A stretch of DNA of 64,000 nucleotides from Verrucomicrobiaceae bacterium (GTDB taxonomy: Bacteria > Verrucomicrobiota > Verrucomicrobiia > Verrucomicrobiales > Verrucomicrobiaceae): assembly GCA_016795485.1 (NCBI GenBank), contig JAEUHM010000041.1, forward strand, positions 372,001-436,000, written 5' to 3'. Below the pieces are notes generated by a model, which saw only the letters and a program-made list of their open reading frames with translations, did not search any database and was not told the DNA's origin. The position numbers and the translations under genes are program-made. Of this stretch, positions 1-8,009 are shown one piece after another (within the stretch, counting starts at the first letter, position 1; each line of letters starts with the position of its first letter).

Positions 1-246
1 CGTGTCGGTGAGGTCGTGCGTGTAGTCCACGCGGCCCTGAACCCAGTTTTCGCCAAACTCGACGCCACGGAAAATGTAGTGGGTGTTGTAAGAAGCGCTT
101 ATGCCAAAGCCAAGGGTATCGGCTGCTGGTGTGGCACAGGCGTTACAGGAATTGCAAGCTTTGCCCGAGGGAGCCGGAGCGGAAGTGCCTGCGTTAGCCG
201 CCGTGGCCAGCGCCAAAGCGGAGAGGATGGTAGTGAGCTTAGTCAT
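1..246 (-). CDS. Putative outer-membrane/porin-like exported protein, 3' end outside window
   Basis: Only the N-terminal 82 codons are present; the gene runs off the left edge. The ATG (at 246, minus strand) opens a signal peptide with hydrophobic core LTTILSALALATAANA. A short Cys-containing linker (KACNSCNACATP) follows, and then a segment, SASYNTHYIFRGVEFG, that resembles the first strands of TorF/Gcw_chp-type putative porins. That assignment is family resemblance only. The leader CAACCAACCACC before the ATG has no Shine-Dalgarno sequence. The gene is divergent from the LRR gene at 533, with about 290 bp between them. Function is not established. Confidence 0.7.
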   Translation of the reverse strand, partial: MTKLTTILSALALATAANAGTSAPAPSGKACNSCNACATPAADTLGFGISASYNTHYIFRGVEFGENWVQGRVDYTHDLTDT

Positions 247-532
247 GGTGGTTGGTTGTGCTTGGTTTGGTTTGTGGTTTTCCGGCAATAGCCAGAATGA
301 GTTCAACGTTTCATTTTGAGCAGATTTTCACAATCTTCTCTAATGAATGTTGAAAGAATACTCAGTGAAATATTTCATTTTATCAGAAATATCAACAATA
401 AAATGCTCCTTTCGCAGATTTTTTGCCTCGGTTGACTTCCGCGCGTATGGAAAATGCCATCCTTTCGTAAAAGGGTGGTGCTCGATCGGTCGTTCTTTCG
501 ACTCAAATAAACCCACAACCTTCCTTCCAACC

Positions 533-1591
533 ATGAAACCGTGGCTTTCTGCCCTGACCCTCGCCACCTTTTCCCTGAGCGTATTCGCTCAAGATAAGAA
601 ACCCACGCCAGCGGCTCCTCCACCGGCTAAACCTGCGGCTGCAACGGCGCCAGCCACTCCACCCGCGACGAAACCAGCCCCGGCTCCAGCGGCTAAACCC
701 GCCACACCAGCTCCGACAGAGCCGAAAAAGCCAACCCCGCCGCCTCCGGCAGCTCCTAAGCCAGCTGCAGTAGATCCCAAGAAGCCCGCCACCCCTTCCC
801 TAGCCGCAAAGCCCGCTCCAGCACCGAAGGCGGTATCGATCTTCCCAGACAAGGCGCTGGAGGAGGCTGTGCGGAAGCAGGTTTTTGCGAAGCGCGACAA
901 CAAAGAACCCATCACGGCTGAGGACGTGGCGAACCTTGCGGTGATAGAAGGACGCGGGTTGGGGATCAAAGACCTCACGGGCTTGGAGAAGTGCCCTCAG
1001 TTGGCTTCAATCACCCTCCCCAAAAACAAGATTAGCAACCTCACGCCGCTGAAGGGCCTGGAACGTTTGCAGTTCGTGGACCTAGCTGAAAACGAAGTGC
1101 AGGACGTTACCGCTCTCGGCACTCTGAAAAGCCTCCAATTCGTGGATCTGAGCAGCAATAAAGTCTCAAACATCGCTCCCCTTGGCTCTGCTTTGACCCT
1201 CAACTCGCTTTACCTAGCCAATAACCAGATCACCGATGTGTCCAGCCTGTCGAAGCTCTCCAAGCTGTGGACTTTGCATTTGGATGGGAACAAAGTGGCT
1301 AAACTAGACGGTATCGGCCAACTGAAGTGGCTTTCTATGCTCTCTCTGGACAAAAACGAAGTCGTGGATCTCACTCCGCTTGAGCCACTAACTGATCTTC
1401 AGTTCCTCATTCTTACTGGAAACAAGGTCGCGGATCTTACTCCCCTCCAGCGCATGATGAAAAAGGACTTCGATGGAGCTAAAGAGTGGGCACCCTTTTG
1501 TGACGTGCGTCTCACGGGCAATCCTCTGAATGACGCCTCGAAAAAGATCGTTGAGGAACTAACGAAGTTAGGTGCGCGAATCACCCCGTGA
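533..1591 (+). CDS. Secreted leucine-rich-repeat protein with Pro/Ala/Lys linker
   Basis: The product has 352 residues. It opens with a signal peptide (MKPWLSALTLATFSLSVFAQ). Residues about 21-100 form a low-complexity Pro/Ala/Lys linker that could span peptidoglycan or a surface layer. From about residue 140 there are roughly seven 22-residue leucine-rich repeats of the internalin type, with LxxLxLxxNxI/V units such as LQFVDLSSNKVSNIAPL. LRR folds of this type usually bind proteins, and no catalytic domain is visible. An upstream in-frame extension is possible, but the ATG at 533 is chosen because it starts the signal peptide directly. The leader (CTTCCTTCCAACC) has no Shine-Dalgarno sequence. 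The next gene begins 52 bp downstream and may be co-transcribed. Confidence 0.85.
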   Translation: MKPWLSALTLATFSLSVFAQDKKPTPAAPPPAKPAAATAPATPPATKPAPAPAAKPATPAPTEPKKPTPPPPAAPKPAAVDPKKPATPSLAAKPAPAPKAVSIFPDKALEEAVRKQVFAKRDNKEPITAEDVANLAVIEGRGLGIKDLTGLEKCPQLASITLPKNKISNLTPLKGLERLQFVDLAENEVQDVTALGTLKSLQFVDLSSNKVSNIAPLGSALTLNSLYLANNQITDVSSLSKLSKLWTLHLDGNKVAKLDGIGQLKWLSMLSLDKNEVVDLTPLEPLTDLQFLILTGNKVADLTPLQRMMKKDFDGAKEWAPFCDVRLTGNPLNDASKKIVEELTKLGARITP

Positions 1592-1643
1592 AAAGCTGTG
1601 GCAACGCTCGGGTTCGCATCGCCGCCGACTCCGCGTCCCACAA

Positions 1644-3056
1644 ATGAATAAACTCACTTTTGTTGCATTCCTGAGCTTGGCGGCAGTTTCTGCTGCCCAA
1701 GATGACTTTCCACTCACTGCGGACTCCAAGCCGCAAGCCGGAGTGCCCAAGGGCGAAATCATCAAGGGAGTCTATGAGGCAGGAGAGGGTGGCGTTTTCC
1801 CAGGCACTAGCCGGGAATATCAAATCTATCTGCCTGCGGGCCATGACAAGCAACATGCTGCCCCGATGATGCTGTTTCAAGATGGGGTCATCTATCAGGC
1901 GCCTACCGTTTTTGACAATTTGATCGCAAAAAAGGAGATTCCTCCCCTGGTGGGCATTTTTGTCCGCCCGGGCGTTGTCCCACCAGCCGATGAGAATGCC
2001 TTGCCACGCTTCAACCGCAGTTTTGAATACGACAGCATCACTGACCGGTATGCGGGTTTCATCATCGACGAGTTTTTGCCGGTCATCGTCGCTCGTCACG
2101 GGCTCAAATTGAGTACAGACCCAAATGCGCGAGCAATCGCGGGTAGCAGTAGCGGTGGCATTTGTGCATTCATGGTGGCGTGGCATCGGCCGGACGTATT
2201 CCGGCGAGTTTTCACCAGTGTAGGGACTTACATTGGCCTGCATGGCGCAGATCAACTCCCTGTCCTCGTCCGGAAACAAGAACCGAAGGCATTGCGGGTG
2301 TATTTGCAAAGCGGCGAGCAGGACAACAACTTTTATTGCGGTGATTGGTGGATGGCCAACCAAACCATGGAACGCAGCCTCACCTGGAATGGCTACGAAG
2401 TCGCTCACACCTGGGGCACGGGCGGTCACAATCAAAAGCATGCCAGTGCGATTTTCCCAGACGTCCTGCGGTGGCTGTGGAAGGGCTACCCGGATCAGCC
2501 GGTCAGGGCCAACCCAGACAAAACTGCCAAGTGGCGCGGTTACGAGGTCATCGGGGAAGGGATGTGGGAAGAGACCGCCGCCGTACCAACTGTTTTTGCA
2601 TCAGCGCTCCGGAACAAACGCAAAGACGGAAAGGTTGCCAAGGGCCAGTCTTCCATTTGGTTGCCAGATCAAACTCAATTCGTTTCGGTGAAGCCAAATG
2701 AGCGTTGGGGAATGATTTCCCAAGTTAACGCAAATGGCGACGTGGCTCACACGCAGCCCTATCTCGACCTCCAAGCAGATTTCGATGGTGAGTTCCACGC
2801 AGGAGGCATGTGCGTGGACACGAATGGCTGGCTTTATGTGGCCACCAGTCTCGGCGTTCAAGTGCTGGATCAATGTGGGCGCGTCAACTTTATCATCGCG
2901 TGTCCCGCCGAGCCCACTGATGTGTGTTTTGGTGGATCAGCCATGAACGAGCTCTTCATCAGCGATGGTCACAGAATATGGAAACGGTCTACCAAAGCGA
3001 AAGGTTACCTCAGCGCTACGATGACTCCACTAAAGCCACCAGCACCCAAGTTGTGA
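1644..3056 (+). CDS. Secreted esterase (enterochelin-esterase/IroE-like) fused to SMP-30-like C-terminal domain
   Basis: The product has 470 residues. A signal peptide (NKLTFVAFLSLAAVSAAQ) precedes an alpha/beta-hydrolase domain of the putative-esterase family (about 30-300). The nucleophile elbow AGSSSGG places the likely catalytic serine at S169, and TGGHNQKH (about residue 265) is a likely catalytic histidine region. Residues about 310-470 (MISQVNANGDVAH..., MCVDTNGWLYVATSLGVQVLD) resemble an SMP-30/gluconolactonase propeller segment. Combinations like this occur in Planctomycetes and Verrucomicrobia, probably for carbohydrate esters, but the substrate cannot be read from sequence. The propeller part is too short for a full six-bladed fold. 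An in-frame GTG start at 1572 inside the LRR gene is rejected because ATG 1644 begins the signal peptide. Confidence 0.85.
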   Translation: MNKLTFVAFLSLAAVSAAQDDFPLTADSKPQAGVPKGEIIKGVYEAGEGGVFPGTSREYQIYLPAGHDKQHAAPMMLFQDGVIYQAPTVFDNLIAKKEIPPLVGIFVRPGVVPPADENALPRFNRSFEYDSITDRYAGFIIDEFLPVIVARHGLKLSTDPNARAIAGSSSGGICAFMVAWHRPDVFRRVFTSVGTYIGLHGADQLPVLVRKQEPKALRVYLQSGEQDNNFYCGDWWMANQTMERSLTWNGYEVAHTWGTGGHNQKHASAIFPDVLRWLWKGYPDQPVRANPDKTAKWRGYEVIGEGMWEETAAVPTVFASALRNKRKDGKVAKGQSSIWLPDQTQFVSVKPNERWGMISQVNANGDVAHTQPYLDLQADFDGEFHAGGMCVDTNGWLYVATSLGVQVLDQCGRVNFIIACPAEPTDVCFGGSAMNELFISDGHRIWKRSTKAKGYLSATMTPLKPPAPKL

Positions 3057-3068
3057 GCCTCACAATTG

Positions 3069-3087
3069 CCGCTTCTGCATGAAGCGG
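3069..3087 (+). terminator. Possible hairpin after the esterase gene
   Basis: A 7-bp perfect stem (CCGCTTC / GAAGCGG) with a 5-nt loop lies 12 bp after the esterase stop. No U-tract follows, so intrinsic termination is doubtful. Confidence 0.3.
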
Positions 3088-3129
3088 TGCAGCGCAAGCG
3101 TTGATCTCTGCATAAAGATTCTCAATGTT

Positions 3130-3396
3130 ATGAATGCCCTGCCAAATACTTTGATCCCTGAGGTGCAAGCAACTCCAACAGTCGCACCTGGTGCGAAACT
3201 TCTGTGCATAAATGACTCAAATATTCATCGGTCCTACACCCCAGGGCCACCGGTCAGAGGTCATATCTATTGCGTGCGAGAGGTTTATGACGAGAACAGC
3301 CAGCCGGGCGTTTTGCTGGTCGGAATCACCGGTCCCATTCACAACGGTCTGGAGTGTGGCTTCTTCTTGTCACGCTTCCGCTGGGTTCACGATTGA
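3130..3396 (+). CDS. Small conserved hypothetical protein
   Basis: The product has 88 residues and no signal peptide or membrane segment. The body (GAKLLCINDS..., YTPGPPVRGHIYCVREVY, GVLLVGITG, ECGFFLSRFRWVHD) has the alternating strand pattern of a small beta-barrel, and resembles short phage and bacterial proteins ending in a GFxxxRFRxVxD motif. I do not know a function. An in-frame ATG at 3079 would add 17 unlike residues and overlaps the hairpin at 3069-3087, so 3130 is preferred. The gene converges on trpD with 29 bp between stop codons. Confidence 0.65.
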   Translation: MNALPNTLIPEVQATPTVAPGAKLLCINDSNIHRSYTPGPPVRGHIYCVREVYDENSQPGVLLVGITGPIHNGLECGFFLSRFRWVHD

Positions 3397-3425
3397 GTCA
3401 TCACCCAAACAACCGCTACAAGCGG

Positions 3426-4451
3426 CTATTCAACCGAGAAGACCCTCAGTTCAGCAAGTTTCTGCCAAGCGGATCCACTGTCGATTGAAGCCTCGGCGAG
3501 GACCTTGCCTTCATGCAAGTCGGATGCTTTGCCCGTGATGACAAAGCCTGCAGATGCATTCAAGACCGCAATGTCACGCCGCGGTCCTTGGATTTCACCA
3601 CGCAAAATCCCCTCAACAAGCTCTGCATTGTGCCGAGCATCCCCTCCGATGAGGTCATTCACCTCAGCTGGGCGGAATCCGAAGTCTTCACTAAACAATG
3701 TCTTCTTCTCCAGCCCTGTGGGACTGACTTGCACAATCGTATTAGGCCCAACGGTTGAAAGCTCATCCATTCCACGGCCGCGATCTGCTTCACCATGCAC
3801 CACCCATGAACCCTTGCGACCCAGGTTCTGCAAGATGTGCCCGAAGGGCTCCGTCAGTGCCTCATCAAAGACCCCCACAAGTTGGTAGTCGGGCCTAGCA
3901 GGATTCAACAGCGGCCCCAGAATATTGAAAATGCTTCTCTGCCCACGTGCGGCGAGGATTTTCCTGGCCTCGACAACCGCCTTAAACGCCGGGTGATAGA
4001 GCGGAGCGAAGAGAAATCCTAATCCGACTTCATGAATAGCCACTGCCGTTCGATCTGCGGGCAAATCAATCCGGATACCGAGCGCTTCAAGAACATCCGC
4101 ACCACCAGCCTTGGAGGTAATCCCGCGATTGCCGTGCTTCACGACGGTAAGTCCTCCGCCGGCGAGGATGAAAATCGCAGTAGTAGAGACATTGAAGAGA
4201 TTGAGCTTGTCTCCTCCAGTGCCAACAACATCGATCATGGGGCCTCTCAGCGCTGACGGGTCTATCGGAGGGCGCACCGCATGCTTGAGAAACTCCTGCA
4301 CAAAACCTGCAATTTCTTCGGGAGTCTCACCCCGAGCATTGAGGGCCGCAAGGTAGTCGGCTTTTTCTTCTGCCGATGCGGCTGCGTCCAAAAGAAACCC
4401 GGCAGCAGACTGAATGTCGGCCTGGGTGAGCGGTGCGGGCGGTAGAGTCAT
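3426..4451 (-). CDS. trpD: Anthranilate phosphoribosyltransferase
   Basis: The product has 341 residues, the normal length for TrpD. It transfers phosphoribosyl from PRPP to anthranilate, the second committed step of tryptophan synthesis, in the cytoplasm. The substrate motifs are present: GTGGD (77-81), NVSTT (87-91) and KHGNR (105-109). The ATG at 4451 is chosen over a TTG at 4496 that would overlap the preceding gene. No other trp gene is nearby, and upstream on the same strand lies a secreted beta-helix protein (41 bp gap), so trpD is detached from a trp operon here. A TrpG-independent TrpD2-like role is possible, but the PRPP motifs favour true TrpD. Confidence 0.95.
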   Translation of the reverse strand: MTLPPAPLTQADIQSAAGFLLDAAASAEEKADYLAALNARGETPEEIAGFVQEFLKHAVRPPIDPSALRGPMIDVVGTGGDKLNLFNVSTTAIFILAGGGLTVVKHGNRGITSKAGGADVLEALGIRIDLPADRTAVAIHEVGLGFLFAPLYHPAFKAVVEARKILAARGQRSIFNILGPLLNPARPDYQLVGVFDEALTEPFGHILQNLGRKGSWVVHGEADRGRGMDELSTVGPNTIVQVSPTGLEKKTLFSEDFGFRPAEVNDLIGGDARHNAELVEGILRGEIQGPRRDIAVLNASAGFVITGKASDLHEGKVLAEASIDSGSAWQKLAELRVFSVE

Positions 4452-4492
4452 GCGTGTGGTCAAAATAGGATCAACGCCGTGCGAAAACCAAC

Positions 4493-5686
4493 TCAAGGTT
4501 CAATCGTGTGCGTTTCCTCTGCCTCGCCAATGGCGATGGCTTTAAAGTTAGTCTGTGTGATGCGGTTCTTTACGACTTTTTGATTTCGGCCGTAAATCGT
4601 TATTCCCGATTTGCCGCATCCGTCAATATCATTTTCCGCCACCAAATTGTCAGTAGATCCTGTGCCAAGTTGGATGCCATGACCGGCGATCTTGGTCAGC
4701 GAGTTACCGATCATTTGATTCTTCTCGTTCAGTCCTGGCTGCTTGCACCAACGCCAGACATGCAGGCCGGTGCCGCAATTGCGTATCTCGTTGAATGCTA
4801 TTGCGCACGCGCTGGCATCGTTCACTTCCACCCCAACGCGACAACGAGCAATGTGATTGTCCTTGATGATGGTCCCACGAACGAAATGATCGAGATCAAT
4901 GGCCTCGTCTTGGGTATCCATGATCGTGCATGTCTCTACCACGCAATCCGTTGCACTGTAGAAAGCAATACCCCGCCCATAGCAGTTTCTGATGATGCAA
5001 TCGGTCACTTTGACGCCTTTGGGCCCTTGTTCAGTTGGCCCATTTTCATAGCTGTATTTGCCTTGGACCATGACTCCGCATAGCTGGGCGTGACCACGTA
5101 GCTCAGGCCCGTCAGGAGCCATGCCACCATCAAGCGAGAGCTTGCGTAAGTGAATATTTTCGGACTTGCCCGTGATCTCGATCAGATTTGGGGCATTCTC
5201 GTCCCGCACAATGGCACCAGCTGGAATCGGGTGCTTCAAAATGCCCTCAAGGCTCACCCGCGTGCCGGTTGTTTTAGAAACTTTTGCAAGAACGTAAGGC
5301 TTTGGTTTCCCAGTGAACGGGTCCATGTCACCATCGGCTTCAATACGCAGCGTCATGCCGGGAGAGATGCCTTTGGCTGCATCGAGAACCAATACTTGCT
5401 CACCTCCAGCAGCAGGCAGAGCTACCTTGCCATGGACCGCAGGCGGGAGTTGGAGAACACATTGGTCGCGATCAAATCCAACGATCGTGATCCCCTTTAC
5501 ATCGTGAAGTTTCAAGCCTGTGGGTAAGATGTGGACACCAGGCGGAACGACCACCTCACCTCCACCTGCAGCGTTGGCTTTGGCCACCTCTGACGCTAGA
5601 TCAAAACCAATTGCGCTCCAAGTCGAGAGCGCAACCGCTATCAGAAACGCCGCCGATGTGCGGGCGGTGGCAGACCCAGAAATCAT
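4493..5686 (-). CDS. Secreted right-handed parallel beta-helix protein
   Basis: The product has 397 residues. The ATG at 5686 gives a signal peptide (TSAAFLIAVALSTWSAIGF). The mature part starts with a VPPGVHILPTGL-type strand and carries repeated 20-24-residue coils such as VKVTDCIIRNCYGRGIAFY and CVVETCTIMDTQDEAIDLD, typical of NosD/pectate-lyase-like PbH1 repeats (about residues 150-390). Such folds bind or cleave polysaccharides, but no clear catalytic set could be assigned. Longer in-frame starts (to 5764) overlap the lipoprotein gene and bury the signal peptide, so they are rejected. It sits 11 bp after the lipoprotein stop and 41 bp before trpD, in an apparent operon. Confidence 0.8.
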   Translation of the reverse strand: MISGSATARTSAAFLIAVALSTWSAIGFDLASEVAKANAAGGGEVVVPPGVHILPTGLKLHDVKGITIVGFDRDQCVLQLPPAVHGKVALPAAGGEQVLVLDAAKGISPGMTLRIEADGDMDPFTGKPKPYVLAKVSKTTGTRVSLEGILKHPIPAGAIVRDENAPNLIEITGKSENIHLRKLSLDGGMAPDGPELRGHAQLCGVMVQGKYSYENGPTEQGPKGVKVTDCIIRNCYGRGIAFYSATDCVVETCTIMDTQDEAIDLDHFVRGTIIKDNHIARCRVGVEVNDASACAIAFNEIRNCGTGLHVWRWCKQPGLNEKNQMIGNSLTKIAGHGIQLGTGSTDNLVAENDIDGCGKSGITIYGRNQKVVKNRITQTNFKAIAIGEAEETHTIEP

Positions 5687-5697
5687 CGTCGCGATGG

Positions 5698-5889
5698 TTA
5701 GCGCGACTGCGGCATCATTCCGCCGAAACCTGCTCCACCTTCCCATGAGCGGGGACGATTCCAAGGCAATCCGCTCACATCAGAGTCAGCACCGGGCGGC
5801 ACTGGCTTCGGCTTTTTGGGCTTGCTTGACTCGCACGACGGCAACACAAGCACAGTGAGCATCAAAAGGGGCAGCAAGTAGCGCTTCAT
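5698..5889 (-). CDS. Small lipoprotein
   Basis: The product has 63 residues. MKRYLLPLLMLTVLVLPSC is a type II signal peptide whose lipobox (LPSC) places the lipidated cysteine at residue 19. The mature part is short and Pro/Gly-rich (KPKKPKPVPPG..., SGLPWNRPRSWEGGAGFGG). Its WNRPxSWEGG motif recalls small verrucomicrobial lipoproteins of unknown function. It lies 70 bp after the coiled-coil protein gene at 5960 and 11 bp before the beta-helix gene, all on the minus strand. The leader TTACCCACTTGTT has no Shine-Dalgarno sequence. It is probably anchored in the periplasmic face of a membrane; no more can be said. Confidence 0.75.
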   Translation of the reverse strand: MKRYLLPLLMLTVLVLPSCESSKPKKPKPVPPGADSDVSGLPWNRPRSWEGGAGFGGMMPQSR

Positions 5890-5959
5890 AACAAGTGGGT
5901 AAGTAAAGACCGTCGACTGCTTACAATACGAGCCAATAAGAGCGCCCGACGGCAAAAAA

Positions 5960-6745
5960 TCACTGCACGAGGTTCTCAAGCATCACCCTGTCACCAGGAG
6001 CTGGCGACATTCCGGGGGCCAAACTGTCTCCGATCACATTGGCCACGGTGCGATTGCCGTTAACGCTAAGAATGCTGAGCTTGCCGACGGTCTGAGTTCC
6101 GCGGGTGACCAGCAAGCGAGTATCAGGAGTGATCCCTTCTTTCTCGCCAGCGTTTACCACCACAAAGCCCCAGTCGGCATTGACGGCAACAACAGTGGCT
6201 TCCATGCCATTTCGCTCGAATGCCTTCTTCCTTGCCTCAACTTTAGCAACCACATCACTGAGCTGCTTCTCAGACGAGCCAAGCTTTTCTTGCTCTTTCG
6301 CAACTTCGCCCTTCTTCGTTTCGGCTGCGGTTTGCAACTCAACGATCTCCTGGCGGATCTTGTTCAGGTCCTCAGAGATGGTTTGTGGGTTAAATCCAGC
6401 AGGCAGCTTAGCGAGTTTGGCGTTGAGCTCGGACATCTTGCCTTCCTTGGACTTATAGTCAGCAGCCACGTTACCAGCCTCAGTGGTGAGCTGCGAGGCT
6501 TTGAGCTTAAAGTTCTTCAACTTCTCAAGCTCGGTATCAAGATTGCCCTGGATGGTCTTTGTGTCTGCCACAACTTTGTTGATGTCTTCGACCACAGCAG
6601 CGATCGCCTGAAGCTCGATCTTCGATTTCTTCTCATTGCTAATCGCGTCATTGCGCAACTCGGTGAGCTTGCGACCGTTCTGGAACGCAAATACTGCCGC
6701 AACTGCCATTACAAGCGCGGCAAGGATGAAAAGGACTTTTGTCAT
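5960..6745 (-). CDS. Membrane-anchored periplasmic coiled-coil protein with beta-barrel-like C-terminus
   Basis: The product has 261 residues. An N-terminal uncleaved helix or signal anchor (VLFILAALVMAVAAVFAFQ, about 4-22) is followed by about 150 residues of Lys/Glu-rich heptad coiled coil (30-180). The C-terminal domain (about 185-261; GFVVVNAGEKEGITPDTRLLV, then GDRVM) resembles the small beta domains of MreC-like proteins. The next gene upstream (6813-7928) has the same architecture and a similar C-terminal core, so the two look like paralogs in one operon, 67 bp apart. A structural role between inner membrane and cell wall is inferred; no enzyme motif is seen. Confidence 0.8.
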   Translation of the reverse strand: MTKVLFILAALVMAVAAVFAFQNGRKLTELRNDAISNEKKSKIELQAIAAVVEDINKVVADTKTIQGNLDTELEKLKNFKLKASQLTTEAGNVAADYKSKEGKMSELNAKLAKLPAGFNPQTISEDLNKIRQEIVELQTAAETKKGEVAKEQEKLGSSEKQLSDVVAKVEARKKAFERNGMEATVVAVNADWGFVVVNAGEKEGITPDTRLLVTRGTQTVGKLSILSVNGNRTVANVIGDSLAPGMSPAPGDRVMLENLVQ

Positions 6746-6812
6746 GATGGGTTAAAGAGGGAAAAGAGTTTTGCGGTAGAGCCTAACCTTGTAAACAGGG
6801 GTGACTGACAGC

Positions 6813-7928
6813 TTACTTGAAAGGATCTGCGGTCGAGGGGTTCTCTTTGGTGCCAGCCGGAGCACCGCCAGGGGCGGGGGCAGGAGCCGGAGTGCCACCG
6901 AATGGATCCATAGCCGCTCCTGGAGCAGGAGCTGGGGCCGCAGGTGCACCACCAAACGGGTCAGCTGCAGCCGGGGCGGGCGCAGGCGCGGGAGCACCAC
7001 CGAAGGGATCTGCACCAGCAGCAGGAGCAGGGGCGGGGGCCATGCCTCCACCAAAAGGATCAGCTCCTGGCGCTGGGGCGGCCGGAGCAGCTCCGGGTGC
7101 AGGCTGTGCACCCGCTTTAGCCGGTGCCGAAGTCGGAGGGGGCTCAGCCTTCACCGGTTTAGGCGCAGGAACAACAAGATCACCCGAACGAAGAGCCTCT
7201 CCTTCGATCAAGCTGCCTGGGACTAGGTCCGCGACACAAATTGCATTCTCGACATTCCTAACCTTGAGCTTGGCAACAACATCCTGGCCACGCTTAACGT
7301 CCAATTCCGCATTGGCGACGACTCCCCCTGCGTTTCCTTTGTTGAGGACGGCGAATCCCCACTCGCCAAAATACTGGGCAATGCGGGCCTGGAAGTCTGC
7401 CTCCATCACACCACTCCGCTGACGAGCATCAATTTCACGATAGCGCTTCGTTTCAGTATCAACGGTGGCGATCTTCTCTGCGATTGCTGCAAGCGCCTGG
7501 GTTTGGTTAGTTACCTCAAGTTCAGCAGCTTCCTTGTCCTTCTTCAGAGCCGCCACCTGGGCGAGCAACTTCTCAATGTCGCCGGCCTCTTCGATTTTCT
7601 TCTCAACGGCTGCGAGTTGCTGAGAGATTTGGTCCAGATTCTTCTTCGCCAGTTCCAGCTCAGCCTCTTTTTGCTTCACATCACTCTCGGCACCAGACAC
7701 GTCGGTCTTCGCTTTTTCAAGGTCTTGGCTCACTTGAAGTGCGATCTTCTTTTTGGAATCAAGAACCTCCGCCCCTTTTTTGTTTGAGGCTTGGGCCTCT
7801 TTCAAGTTTTCAGCTGAGCGGTCAAGACGACCTTTCTCATTCAAGATGTCAGTCTTGCTGGCGTTGGCGAAGTAAGCCGCGGCGCCAAGAAAGACGGCGG
7901 CGAGTGAGGCGAGGATTTTCCAGACCAT
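6813..7928 (-). CDS. Membrane-anchored coiled-coil protein with Pro/Ala DPFGG-repeat tail
   Basis: The product has 371 residues. The N-terminal hydrophobic segment (ILASLAAVFLGAAAYFA) acts as anchor or signal. Residues about 30-170 form a coiled coil, and residues about 180-260 a beta domain (GEWGFAVLNKGNAGG..., LRSGDLVV) related to that of the neighbouring 261-residue protein. The last 110 residues are a disordered Pro/Ala tail with four DPFGG units and a final DPFK. This looks like a periplasmic scaffold, with the tail possibly reaching through the cell wall. It is the first gene of a probable minus-strand operon leading through the paralog, a lipoprotein and a beta-helix protein to trpD. 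Confidence 0.8.
   Translation of the reverse strand: MVWKILASLAAVFLGAAAYFANASKTDILNEKGRLDRSAENLKEAQASNKKGAEVLDSKKKIALQVSQDLEKAKTDVSGAESDVKQKEAELELAKKNLDQISQQLAAVEKKIEEAGDIEKLLAQVAALKKDKEAAELEVTNQTQALAAIAEKIATVDTETKRYREIDARQRSGVMEADFQARIAQYFGEWGFAVLNKGNAGGVVANAELDVKRGQDVVAKLKVRNVENAICVADLVPGSLIEGEALRSGDLVVPAPKPVKAEPPPTSAPAKAGAQPAPGAAPAAPAPGADPFGGGMAPAPAPAAGADPFGGAPAPAPAPAAADPFGGAPAAPAPAPGAAMDPFGGTPAPAPAPGGAPAGTKENPSTADPFK
6826..7064 (-). repeat. In-gene DPFGG / Pro-Ala repeat tract
   Basis: Four imperfect units of about 50-55 nt each encode DPFGG followed by an AP-rich stretch, and a fifth partial unit (DPFK) ends the gene. The tract is very GC-rich and could vary in copy number between strains. 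Confidence 0.8.
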
Positions 7929-8009
7929 AGTAGGGAGCTATTTGCGAAAGTGCAGCCGGGTTTTTACCGGATTGGGCGCATTTCGACAACTCAAATCTTC
8001 AATTGTGAA

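Noticed and set aside
1581..2441. 286-codon minus-strand frame inside the esterase gene
   Set aside because: The esterase on the + strand has a signal peptide, catalytic motif and family match; the antisense product shows no recognisable fold.
4508..5083. 191-codon + strand frame in the beta-helix gene
   Set aside because: The minus-strand frame has regular PbH1 repeats and a signal peptide; the + strand product has no coherent features.
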